DNA from: Carnegiea gigantea
Taxonomy: Eukaryota > Streptophyta > Magnoliopsida > Caryophyllales > Cactaceae
Assembly (NCBI GenBank): GCA_029747015.1
Contig: JAKOGI010000818.1
Span: 198,501-262,500, forward strand
Direction: 5' to 3'
DNA length: 64,000 nucleotides
Positions 56,901 to 64,000 of this stretch are shown piece after piece. The notes below the pieces were generated by a model, which saw nothing but the letters and a program-made list of their open reading frames with translations, made no database searches and was not told where the DNA came from. How positions within the stretch are numbered: position 1 is the first letter of the stretch; every line of letters starts with the position of its first letter. Both the position numbers and the translations under genes were made by a program.

Positions 56901-59001
56901 GAAGGCAGATGATAAGCAAACAATGATTGAAAAGACCAAAATTCTGGACGAAAAGGTTGGTTCAAAAATGTCCAAATTTCAAAGTTACATTTACTTTTCT
57001 AAAGTTCTCATCTTGTTTAAAACATACAGCCATGTTACATGGCTGTATGTCTTAGACCATGCTAATGCTGAAGTAATGCATCCTGAAGAGGAAAAAGCTG
57101 AGTGTAACAAATAAAAGTCTAACAATAGCATTGTCTTCCCAAAATTACTGGCAATTAACTTGTCCTGTATGAGAGAGAGATAATCCAATTGGAACAAAAG
57201 ACAGTACCATCTATATTAAGCTGCAGGCTGCATTTTCTAGGAGTCCAGCCTTTCACGGCCAGAGACAGCCAAATAATTTCACATTTCAAACATCAAGATG
57301 CATTACCTTTGATAAATTATCAAACAAGTTTCATTCCAACTACTGGAAACCTTAAAAGATGCCAAGGGACATAAAAGGCCATCATTCACAATGAGTGTAG
57401 CCTGTGTCTAACAAATACAATGCATTAGCCTCTTTAGCAGATGTGTTTTCTTAAATTACATATGTATCAGTAACCATTTGAGAGTTCATTGCTAGGCCTA
57501 AACGCTCAACTCTGGGTTGAAAGTCTCAGGGAGTTTTCTTATCAGCAAGAGACCAATAGCTTAATTCACATAACAATTTTTTTGGGCCCCTTCATAACTG
57601 GCATACCACAACTATTTGCTGGCAGTCTATTAAAACGAACCTCTCTGTTTGTGAAGGATAAGGTTTTGTTTATCATGGCCGCCCTAGATGCCACCAGCAA
57701 CAGGATCTGCCTGTTGTCATTTTGTTCACAAAACAGAAAACCATGCTTTCTCATTCTAAAAATAATGCTGTTTTATCGAACATATGTAACTTATAACAAG
57801 CACAATAAGCAGGTGCAAGTTAGCCAGCAGACAACCAAGTCAGATGACAAAGCAGAAGAATATACCAGAGAAGATGAAGACACTTTATCATTATCTGGTG
57901 GTCAAAAGGAAGCAGCATTCCGTGGAAAAGTAAGTTCCCTAGACATTCGAAACACGCAGGCTAGCATCCTAGTTCCCAGAACTCCTGAAGCGACTGAAGA
58001 GAGAAAAGCAAAAATCGTTACGGATGATACTGACAGTCCAACTGAACCGAAGCATCCAGAGAATGTAATAACTGTCACAGATGGACAAATCCTAGAAAAA
58101 TGTGCAATTAACACACATAAGCAACCATGTCAGTTAAGCAAGGAAAACCAGCAACCGACTCCTGAAGTTATACAAGAAGACAGAGTCAGAGTTCAGGATA
58201 GGAACGATAAGGTAATAATTATAATTTTTTTGGAAACGTATGCAACATCTCAGGTTTTCATAGATGAAGCAGCATAAAATTTAGAACATGATATAATAAC
58301 CCAATTCACAGGAATCACTGGAGATTCAACCAATGGAGAGCACCGCAAAGCTTGAGAATACCAATGTATCATGCACATTGGTAGGTGAGACAATGGATAC
58401 CAGCCTTAACAAAATGCATCCACAAGACACAACTAAAGAAGCATCTGAAGAGGTTAATCAAATTGGATCATGTCCAAGTCAAGTCATGTCTACCGCTGAG
58501 TTTCATGGAAACAAAGTTGTCACTCTTCAGCAACAGGACCCACTCAAAGGCCTGCAGATAGAAGAAGCAGATGAATCCAGCACAAGGGTCCATATGGCAG
58601 AATCAAAGGCCAGATCGATGCCACTGGATTCAGGTAGAATTACTGCACAAACATGTCAGAAAGGCTGCCATATGACAGACAAGGGAGGACAAACCATCCC
58701 TAAGGAAGAAACACCTGATGGAAAAGAGGCAACGGCAGAGGAGGAGAAAACTGACGAGGAAAAAGATGAGAGCATTGACCAAGGCTACGAAGATTTACAA
58801 AGGGAGATCCCTATTACAGCAGAAGCTTTAAGGGAAATGGAACTTAAGGCAACCCAGAAAAAGTCACACAACCTATTGTCAGGTGTTGGGTCCAAGGTGA
58901 AGCATTCAATCTCGAAGATGAAAAAAGCCATTGCATGCTCATCTGCTCAGTTTTCGCAAGAAGATGTGATCATTAAGGTAAACAAAAATAAAAAGGCTTG
59001 A
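30248..59001 (+). CDS. Giant acidic, probably disordered repeat protein (46-exon model, ~4,930 codons)
   Basis: I do not recognise a named function. I chained 46 exons with GT donors and AG acceptors; every junction keeps one frame from ATG 30248 to TGA 59001 (about 14.8 kb coding). The first exon gives MASEVEVEASAPESMLSQ. The body is rich in Glu, Asp, Lys, Asn, Gln, Ser and Thr, with no membrane segment, signal peptide or recognised catalytic motif. The C-terminus is basic: SGVGSKVKHSISKMKKAI. From memory, similar GVGSKVKHSxxKxKKAI endings close other large plant proteins labelled titin-like or uncharacterised. All introns are phase 0 except two (after E3 and E6, phase 1). Most exons end in Glu-Glu, Asp-Gln or Asn-Gln. 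Several exon blocks are tandem duplicates. Weak points are small exons possibly missed in intron 1, exon 34, and the 3' end. Single splice sites may be off; the overall model is well supported. Confidence 0.8.
31836..31866. repeat. (TTC)n microsatellite in intron 1
   Basis: About ten TTC units in the plus strand, which give a spurious poly-Ser/poly-Arg frame on the two strands. Confidence 0.95.
33044..34486 (+). repeat. Giant gene exons 3-5 (block 1, first copy)
   Basis: E3 33044-33470 (427 nt, donor GCTA|GTAAGT, phase 1). E4 33977-34158 (182 nt, starts in phase 1, giving S-DDKEL). E5 34241-34486 (246 nt). This block matches E6-E8 exon by exon: E3/E6 share NTxEA, ENDSSLGNDS and KCAEPL; E4/E7 share VNESI.DDDKE; E5/E8 share EEHTHEKN/EDHTHEKN. 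The two phase-1 introns of the gene occur at the same place in both copies. Confidence 0.85.
35300..35307. repeat. Target site duplication, left (AATGCCAT)
   Basis: AATGCCAT directly before the inverted repeat CTTAGTTTGAAAA; repeated exactly at 36221-36228. Confidence 0.88.
35308..36220. mobile_element. hAT-type non-autonomous element with GC-rich subterminal repeats (913 bp), in intron 6
   Basis: It runs from CTTAGTTTGAAAA to TTTTCAAACTAAG, a perfect 13-bp terminal inverted repeat, between exact 8-bp target duplications AATGCCAT. Just inside each end is a dense array of GAGGCGC/GCGCCTC motifs, strikingly GC-rich compared with the surrounding intron. The central part (about 35420-36000) is ordinary AT-rich to mixed sequence without a recognised transposase. 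An 8-bp duplication fits hAT, though the CTTAG end is not the commonest hAT end. The short frames inside (35698-35985, 35780-36097, minus) are not supported. Confidence 0.82.
36221..36228. repeat. Target site duplication, right (AATGCCAT)
   Basis: Exact copy of 35300-35307. Confidence 0.88.
37003..39170 (+). other. Giant gene exons 9-13
   Basis: E9 37003-37512 (510 nt, acceptor TTCAG|ATT). E10 37607-37723 (117 nt). E11 37851-38108 (258 nt). E12 38756-38986 (231 nt, NPEPVDAVKEFDSES). E13 39072-39170 (99 nt, EATEVDGKEIQ). All are phase 0. E12 is the first of the NPEPVDAVxK-type exons that recur as E17, E25 and E31. E13 has its counterpart in the first 20 codons of E32 (EATEGKPVKR). Intron 11 is 647 bp and contains no further exon that I can support. 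Confidence 0.75.
39247..42877 (+). repeat. Giant gene exons 14-21 (block 2, first copy)
   Basis: Exons: E14 39247-39618 (372 nt), E15 40147-40455 (309), E16 40540-40905 (366), E17 41212-41445 (234), E18 41560-41919 (360), E19 42025-42237 (213), E20 42314-42421 (108), E21 42497-42877 (381). All are phase 0. E14, E16, E18 and E21 are the longer type ending in EE before GT (for example DAISAEE, DGVSTEE), with a central VEASPS.(D/E)-like motif. E15, E17 and E19 are the shorter type starting NP and containing long Asp/Glu runs. The block alternates the two types and is followed by its tandem copy E22-29. Confidence 0.88.
43086..47259 (+). repeat. Giant gene exons 22-29 (block 2, second copy)
   Basis: Exons: E22 43086-43451 (366 nt), E23 44550-44858 (309), E24 44943-45308 (366), E25 45606-45839 (234), E26 45956-46315 (360), E27 46421-46633 (213), E28 46710-46817 (108), E29 46894-47259 (366). 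Six of the eight lengths are identical to E14-E21, and the other two differ by whole codons (372/366, 381/366). Introns also align over long stretches, including intron 29 starting with the same T-run/G-run as intron 21. Intron 22 is 570 bp longer than intron 14 because of a Helitron-like insertion. Confidence 0.9.
43586..44186 (+). mobile_element. Helitron-like non-autonomous element in intron 22
   Basis: Compared with intron 14, which lacks it, about 600 bp are inserted between CTGTACAAGAAAC and TTTCAAAATTTTTCA. The insert begins TCTATCTATG and ends in a hairpin CCTTGC-ATC-GCAAGG, nine bases, then CTAGT followed by T. A TC start, 3' hairpin, CTRRT end and absence of target duplication are Helitron hallmarks. 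The 5' border is less sure than the 3' border, because the flank there has diverged. Confidence 0.72.
47260..48246 (+). other. Intron 29, long, with homopolymer tracts
   Basis: 987 bp without a supported exon. By analogy with E21 to E22, an E22-type exon (SQ.KSD, EDSS) would be expected about 200 bp into it, but I find none. It contains a T-run and G-run at about 47285-47316 and C-runs at about 47867-47878 and 48004-48015. Confidence 0.55.
48247..50411 (+). repeat. Giant gene exons 30-35 (diverged third copy of the block 2 pattern)
   Basis: Exons: E30 48247-48465 (219 nt), E31 48543-48794 (252, DPEPVDAVEKLDSES), E32 48880-49263 (384), E33 49372-49524 (153), E34 49618-49926 (309), E35 50004-50411 (408). 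E31-E35 correspond in order and motifs to E17-E21, but are more diverged than the E14-21/E22-29 pair. E34 can be read straight through 309 nt. Internally it contains an E19-like then E20-like sequence separated by GAG|GTTGGC and CAG|GTAGCA, so these may be lost, retained or real short introns. Confidence 0.7.
50597..52936 (+). repeat. Giant gene exons 36-39 (block 3, first copy)
   Basis: E36 50597-50815 (219 nt, NLEQPECGTE). E37 50893-50985 (93 nt). E38 51061-51465 (405 nt). E39 51815-52936 (1122 nt, 374 codons, one of the two longest exons). E39 contains DMALTEENANQSAGNQELDD, which parallels DVALAEDNANQLAEMLHVDN in E43. Order and character match E40-E43. Confidence 0.82.
52937..54090 (+). 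other. Intron 39 (1154 bp)
   Basis: Starts GTGAGTGC and ends CTTGAGCAG. No open frame in it fits the composition of the protein. The minus-strand frame at 53381-53770 lacks any recognised feature, so I see only intron sequence. Confidence 0.65.
54091..56341 (+). repeat. Giant gene exons 40-43 (block 3, second copy)
   Basis: E40 54091-54333 (243 nt, NLGLVDPIKNPEGS; donor CAG|GTCGCT is weak). E41 54418-54522 (105 nt). E42 54599-54889 (291 nt). E43 55115-56341 (1227 nt, 409 codons). E39 and E43 share the EENANQ/EDNANQ motif, the EEEQ and EDQ-rich middle, ADCPLK/ANAPSE-like segments and the end EE|GTGAGT. Similarity is lower than in blocks 1 and 2, so this duplication looks older. Confidence 0.8.
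56830..58211 (+). other. Giant gene exons 44-45
   Basis: E44 56830-56955 (126 nt, TADPKGIYGEGQHPADEET). E45 57813-58211 (399 nt, starts VQVSQQTTKSDDK after CAG, ends QDRNDK before GTAATA). Both are phase 0. Intron 44 (857 bp) contains a near-perfect 29-bp palindrome at 57022-57050. Between GATGCTGA-like sequence and a stop at about 57112 there is a short Glu-rich stretch (VMHPEEEKAECNK) that I did not include, for lack of an AG/GT pair in frame. Confidence 0.7.
57022..57050. repeat. 29-bp palindrome in intron 44
   Basis: Two 14-bp arms, ACATACAGCCATGT and its exact reverse complement, flank a single T. Confidence 0.95.
58312..59001 (+). other. Giant gene exon 46 with basic C-terminus (3' end, two options)
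   Basis: Acceptor CCCAATTCACAG|GAA. It contains QREIPITAEALREMELKATQ and then the basic segment SGVGSKVKHSISKMKKAI, the only positively charged conserved-looking part of the protein. Option A: it ends at TGA 58999-59001 (VIIKVNKNKKA). Option B: it is spliced at 58977 (ATTAAG|GTAAAC) to 59305-59379 (acceptor GACTTCAG|GGC), giving a 25-codon in-frame last exon that ends FLKRSSKQNTM. The sequence alone does not decide between them. Confidence 0.7.
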
Positions 59002-59379
59002 AGCAATTATGAAGCAGACTCAGTGCATTGTATCTCTCAGGGGGAAGCAGAAGTTTATTGGGTCCATAATTGATATATTTGTACATTGTTAGGCTGAAAA
59101 TAAGTGCATAAAGCTTAGATTTGGAAATACTTTGTGCTTAATGTATTGTTGAGCTGAATTTGTGTGAAGTTTTAATTTGGAAAAAAGAGATGCACTAGCA
59201 TAAATGTGTAAAAGTTGCGAGGTTGGAAACATATGCAGTTCATCATGTATTTAAGGGAAAATTATATTCTTAATATTTCTGAATCTAATTCACCTTGACT
59301 TCAGGGCTTCACTGGCATCACCAGACTCAGGCCTCAACCCACCTTCCTGAAGAGGTCCTCAAAGCAAAACACAATGTGA

Positions 59380-61058
59380 AGACAAATCAGTAGCGCAGCC
59401 AAAACTAGTGCAAAGTGCTCCAAAAAGAGATGCACTTCTGTTTGCTTCATTTAGCAGGATGACATAATTAGTTGTTTGCTGGCAAGCACCCTGCAGTCCT
59501 GCACCCTAAAACTCATACGCACTCTGTTTTCCTTTTGAGGAAGGCCTAAATGAAGTCTCTCTGTGCTATTAAAGGTAAAAGTTGCCCCTCATCTAAAAGG
59601 GCAATAAAAAACAGTATACCAAGTGCTTTTTCCTAAAAGATCTCTATTACCTACTTCACATGAAAAGGCAGACCATCACTGCTGCTGCAACATATCCAGG
59701 ATAGCAGGATGGAATTCCTGTTGTTTTCTTGTGAGTTTAAGACCTCTAAAAAGCTTGTTCTTCTTCTGAACAACAGATTGCTGATCACTTGTGACCCTGC
59801 ATCTTTTTTCAAAGTAAGCCTGTTTTTCAGTGAGGGACCATCTTAGGAGCTGCAAAGGATGTGTAGTTTCAACATGCTAACATATTCATGCACATAAGCA
59901 TACAAGAGGAGATGATTTACAGGAAAAATCCCTCATCACATCCACAGTAAAAACCATGATAGTAAGGTTCAGCTCAAAATATATGCATCTTTGCAGGGAG
60001 AAATTGCAAACCCTTCCACAAAGTTTGCACAGACAAAGTAAGCACCCCCAACCCATTTGTAACTTTTTATGGAGAGAGTTTTTAATCCTGCTGCACATCT
60101 TTCAAAGGCAAAAAGTTCAAAAAATTTTATTTTCTCGTGACTGCTCTTCCTAGTAAAAGCTCTGCTTAATGACATTAAAAACGACTTCATTTGCAGTATA
60201 TCTAGAGGTATTAAATCTTGACACACAGTAGTAGCTAGTTCCCTGTTCGTTTGCCACCGAACCAAACTGGACTCGAACCGGATCAATGCCTATTATTTCC
60301 TCCCTTGGCAAGACGACAGGGGTCAGTGGTACGCAACCTTATTCCTAAATGCAAAGAGGCTATTGTCGTCCGAAATGTAGGGTTCTGACTCATCTAGTTT
60401 ATTTCAAGCTCCTATTTTCTTGTCAGTTAAGTTTGTGGAAATTTTCTTATCATGTTAGACACCATGACAGGTTAAAATCAAATCTATGAAACTTTTAGTC
60501 TGTTCTAATTTGTTACCTTTAAAAGATTTTCTCTATCTGTTACCAATGGCCAACCTACATGATGAGACTAGGTGGCTTCAATGACATTGCTACTTCTTTC
60601 TTCGCCATATAATGGATAAGCTTTCATAATTCATTCTGATGGCAAAAATGCAATAGAATCATCTGCATCCACTTTAGCAGCAAACATAATTGTTTCCAAA
60701 GTGATCTTTTATGGTTATGGTTTGGTGTAACTATTTGAGCGACAACCAAGTTTAAAAGTGAATATTCCAGTAAGCTGACAAAATCAAATCTTGTTTCTGC
60801 TCCACAATACAAGGGGGGAAAAATAATCAAGGAACCCCATTTGCAGCAAATATTCATATCTATTTATTTATGTCTTTTTTAGGCTTATTCACATCACTGA
60901 TCAATTCACGCTAGACTTATTGAACATCCACTTGAAATTTTCCACTTCTACCCACAATTCCTCGGTAATATATGGTGCTAAAAAACAAGTTTTTCCCTTT
61001 TCCGCTCCAATTTAAAATGTAAAAAATCATTGAATAATCACAAAAAGATTCAACACAA
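59380..61058. other. Downstream region without a recognised gene
   Basis: No frame with a family motif. The frames at 59886-60286 and 60624-60857 (minus) are Cys/Leu-rich without a match that I recognise. The start of the stretch probably includes the 3' untranslated region of the giant gene. Confidence 0.55.
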
Positions 61059-61402
61059 GCCTGTTCTTTTCGTGGGTAAATAGGGTTGGTAAAAGGGTGA
61101 AGTAGGTTGAAGTAGGTTGAGGTGGGTTGAGGTAGGTTGAAGTTGGTATTTTTTTTTGAGGTGGGTTGAAATAGGTTGAAGTAGGTTGAAGTGGGTTGAT
61201 GTTGGTTGAAGTGGGTTGAAGTTGGTATATTTTTGTGTGGTGGGTTGAAGTGGGTTAAAATAATAAGAATGTAACTAATGCGTGATAATTTATGAAGTTA
61301 TTGAAATTTTGTGAAATTTTTGTTTATTCTTTTTTATTTTTTATTTTTTATTTTTATTTTTATTTTTTATTTTTTATTTTTTTATTTTTTTATTTTTTAT
61401 TT

Positions 61403-61439
<37 letters not shown>

Positions 61440-61818
61440 ACTTTTTATTATTTATTTTTTTATTTTTCATTTTTCATTTTTCATTTTTCATTTTTAATTT
61501 TTTATTTTTTATTTTTCATTTTTTATTTTTCATTTTTCTATTTTTTCATTTTTCATTTTTCATTTTTCATTTTTCATTTTTATTTTTATATTTTTTATTT
61601 TTTACTTTTTACTATTTATTTTTTAATTTTTCATTTTAATTTTTAATTTTAATTTTTAATTTTAATTTTTTTATTTTTCATTTTTCATTTTTTATTTTTC
61701 TTTTTTCTATTTTTTCATTTTTTATTTTTCATTTTTTATTTTTTATTTTTATGTTTATGTTTTTTATTTTTATAATTTTCATTTTTCATTTTTTCATTTT
61801 TTATTTTCATTTTTATTT

Positions 61819-61852
<34 letters not shown>

Positions 61853-62529
61853 GTAGTTTTTATTTTTATTTTTTAATTTTTATTTCTTATTTTTTAATTT
61901 TTATTTCTTATTTTTTATTTTTTTAATTTCTTGGTTCTTATTTTTTATTTTTTATTTTTTATTTTTTAAATTTATTATTTTGTAATTTATTATTTTTTTA
62001 ATTATTAATTTTTAATTTTTTATTCAGAAAATAAAAATTAAAATTAAAAAATAAAAAATAAAAAGTAAAAAATAAAACATACAATGTAAAAAATAAAAAA
62101 TAATAAATAATAAATAAAAAAGAAAAAAGAAAAAAGAAAAAAGAAAAAAGAAAAAAGAAAAATAAAGAAATAAAAATTAAAAATAAAAAGTAAAAATTAA
62201 AAAAATAAAAAATAAAAAATAAAAATAAACAATTAAAAAATAAACAATAAAAAATAAAAAATAAAAAAGAATGAACAAAAATTTCACAAAATTTCGATAA
62301 TTTCATAAACTATCACACATTAGTTTCATTCTCATTATTTTAACCCACTTCAATCCACCACATACAAAATATACTAACTTCAACGCACTTCAACCTACAT
62401 CAACCCACTTCAATCTAGTTCAATCTATTTCAACCTATCTCAAAAAAAAATACCAACTTCAGCCTACCTCAACCTACTTCAACCGACTTCACCCTTTTCC
62501 CCACCCAATGTACTCACGAAAACAACAGG
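61059..62529. mobile_element. Large inverted repeat (foldback-like element), ~1.47 kb
   Basis: The left arm (61059 to about 61340) begins CCTGTTCTTTTCGTGGGTA, then runs through GGTTGAAGTAGGTTGAGGT-type repeats and TGAAATTTTTGTTTATTC. The right arm (about 62270-62529) is its reverse complement along the whole length, starting from the outer end CCTGTTGTTTTCGTGAGTA. The middle (about 61330-62270) is TATTTTT/AAAAATA low complexity, itself roughly inverted around 62000-62020. The arms differ by scattered substitutions only. I found no clear target duplication. Poly-Phe/Leu reading frames here are artefacts. Confidence 0.75.
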
Positions 62530-62574
62530 TCCTAAATCCCACATGATACTTTACAAATTATTAAAATTATGAAG

Positions 62575-62740
62575 GGGTGGGTTGAAGTTGGTTGAAGTGA
62601 GTTGAAGTAGGTTGAGGTAGGTTGAAGTGGGTAGAAATTGATATTTTTTTAAGTGGGTTGAAATAAATTGAAGTAGGTTGAAGTAGCTTGAAGTGAGTTG
62701 AAGTTGATAAATGCGGATTGACCCATGAAAAAAACAGCCC
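62575..62740. repeat. Third GGTTGAAGT tract next to the inverted repeat
   Basis: GGTTGAAGTTGGTTGAAGTG-type repeats resume in the left-arm orientation and end with CCCATGAAAAAAACAGCCCC. The latter, inverted (GGGGCTGTTTTTTTCATGGG), resembles the outer end of the element. This may be a second, partial copy or part of a larger composite. Confidence 0.55.
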
Positions 62741-62905
62741 CAAATTAGCTTATCTTTTTTATAGGCTGACACAACCCAACCAAGAAATATTGTTGAACTC
62801 AAAAAGTCCCTCCAAACACTCCCCCTTTCTCCGGAGATATTTCCAATTTCACTGGGCCAGAGAAAGAGAAACCCTAAATAGCGACCAATACAACAAACAC
62901 AGACC

Positions 62906-63135
62906 GTGACTATTCGTTCAAATTTGAGAGCAGATTCAGGCGTTGGGAAAACTAACCTTGTTCGTCGCTTGACTCAGAACGAGTTCGAGCTTGGTTCAGA
63001 ATCAACCATCGGAACCGAATGTGCAACTTACTGCATCATCATCGCTAAAGCTTTGATTTGGCATGCTGCTGGCGGCGGAATTGCAGGATACCCACGACCC
63101 ATTTTGGCATTTGTTTTGATTTTTGAGTTTGATTG
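62906..63135 (+). pseudogene. Rab-family GTPase fragment, broken
   Basis: The frame reads [20 protein letters not shown] then [16 protein letters not shown] and [17 protein letters not shown]. This matches the Rab N-terminal half: P-loop GDSGVGKT (the first Gly is changed to Ala), switch I with the conserved Thr in STIG, and a damaged switch II where WDTAGQERYRAI became [14 protein letters not shown]. The remaining G4/G5 motifs are missing; after about 63110 the frame is unrelated. It is closest to the plant RabA (Rab11) type by its NEFELxSxSTIG phrase. The loss of the Asp of WDTAGQ and of the C-terminal half argue for a dead, truncated copy. Confidence 0.75.
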
Positions 63136-63232
63136 ATTAGAAGATAATAGAATATGTGTGCAATTTTGAATTTTGTGGACTTGTTCATGTGATCAAAATA
63201 TGTAGTTCCTTCTGGGTCAACTCAAGAAGGCA

Positions 63233-63592
63233 TTGGTTGACGAAAATTCGTTGTTGGGTGGGATCAGATTGCAGAACTTCTACAGCCCAAAATGCATGGC
63301 ATTGGTATTGATACGCCGACTTGATAATTCATTTGCATGCCCCGTGGGTAACCATATTCTCGCGCAGCTAGTGAGACCAACATTAAAACCTGATCTAATG
63401 TATTGGCTACCGAATAAAACTGAGGAATATACAGTCAAATTTGGATACTTTTGGCTCAATAAAAATAATATACAGCATGGAGACACAAAGTTCGCAAACA
63501 TGTGGAAGATTGTATGGGGTTTAAAAATACGAGCTCGATGGAAATTATTGATATGGAAGTCATTTCATAACGTGCTATCATCTATTATATAA
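63233..63592 (+). pseudogene. LINE-derived zf-RVT fragment
   Basis: The open frame contains PDLMYWLPNKTEEYTVKFGY and MWKIVWGLKIRARWKLLIWK, then FHNVLSS. This is the C-terminal zinc-binding region of plant LINE (non-LTR) reverse transcriptases, whose consensus is W..tk.G.YTVKSgY...W..iW.lkvppkik.FlW...h..lpt. No RT or endonuclease domain is attached. It stops where the Helitron-like terminus begins (about 63593). Confidence 0.75.
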
Positions 63593-64000
63593 TACTGAGA
63601 TTATATCTTTGCGATGCAAGAATATAATTCAAGTATTTTTTCAATATATTAATAGCATAATAGATCATTTCTGTTCGAATAGTAAAAATAAATTGATACA
63701 TCAAATTATTTAATTGTCAAAAATTGTGCATTTTGCTAGATTATTTTTTTTTTGTTGTAACAACATTTTCTTCATTCTTAATTTGAACTCACTTTTTTTT
63801 TATTTCGTTCGTATTTCATTGTTAAAACGATTACATTTTTGGAGAATATATTTTTTAACTAAATAGTAACAACTATGTGACATATGGCCACTTTAATATA
63901 TAGAATTGATATTGCATTAGAAAATAATTATTTTTTTGAGTTATCATTGTTTCTTTTTCTTTTTTCATTAAATTATTGTAAATTCCTTTTATATATGCAT
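63593..64000 (-). mobile_element. Possible Helitron 3' terminus, inverted, running off the window
   Basis: Plus-strand ACTGAGATTATATCTTTGCG and GATGCAAGAA read on the minus strand as a hairpin with core TTGCATCGCAA followed by about 11 bases and CTCAGT. The same hairpin core sits at the end of the insert at 44156-44186. The end is CAGT rather than the canonical CTAGT, and the 5' end is outside the window, so this is tentative. The remainder to 64000 is AT-rich with no coding signal. Confidence 0.4.

Noticed and set aside
57489..57812. Treating the open stretch upstream of E45 as coding
   Set aside because: Its composition (hydrophobic, Phe/Leu-rich) is unlike the rest of the protein, and a clean CAG acceptor sits at 57812.
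61292..62306. Phe/Leu/Ile repeat frames resembling transmembrane proteins
   Set aside because: They are translations of TATTTTT/AAAAATA low complexity in the palindrome.
1..64000. CRISPR array, bacterial operon, rRNA or tRNA genes, organelle insert
   Set aside because: No spaced direct-repeat array, no polycistronic coding and no rRNA or tRNA-like segment was seen; the tRNA-related motifs are LTR primer-binding sites only.

Overview
This is nuclear DNA of a eudicot-type plant. It is AT-rich, dense in decayed LTR retrotransposons and non-autonomous DNA transposons, and carries one very long intron-split gene. I could not name the species. Everything below is read from the sequence by eye; similarities are visual, not computed.

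Layout. (1) 1-11785: an array of Ty3/gypsy-type LTR material, all coding on the minus strand. At least four LTR copies of two families alternate with internal domains. Three primer-binding sites of tRNA-Asp type lie just below 2748, 6222 and 10178. Only gag-like coding remains; no pol is visible. (2) 11786-13379: a lone LTR (TGTTAG...CAACA) of unassigned family. (3) 13400-23991: a decayed Tat/Ogre-lineage element on the minus strand. In element order it has a 5' LTR, gag, protease, RT, RNase H, a second archaeal-type RNase H, integrase, and an antisense ORF between pol and the missing 3' LTR. A 1180-bp hAT-type insertion with a perfect 8-bp target duplication splits the second RNase H, and an (AT)n tract interrupts the gag-protease region. 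(4) 23992-30100: intergenic, with one more hAT-like element (28402-29388). (5) 30248-59001: one giant plus-strand gene. I can chain 46 exons in a single frame, about 4,930 codons. The product is an acidic, Glu/Asp/Asn/Gln/Ser/Thr-rich, probably disordered protein with a short basic C-terminal patch. (6) 59002-61058: no gene recognised. (7) 61059-62740: a large TTTTTA/GGTTGAAGT inverted repeat (foldback-like). (8) 62900-64000: a broken Rab-GTPase fragment, a LINE zf-RVT fragment, and a Helitron-like terminus.

The most notable content is the giant gene. It appears to have grown by repeated tandem duplication of whole exon blocks: E3-5 to E6-8, E14-21 to E22-29, a diverged E31-35 copy, and E36-39 to E40-43. 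This is possible because nearly all introns are phase 0. The exons of paired blocks keep identical or near-identical lengths. The introns that are longer than their partners are explained by transposon insertions: a 913-bp hAT-type element with 8-bp target duplication in intron 6, and an approximately 600-bp Helitron-like element in intron 22. These insertions postdate the duplications and act as internal clocks.
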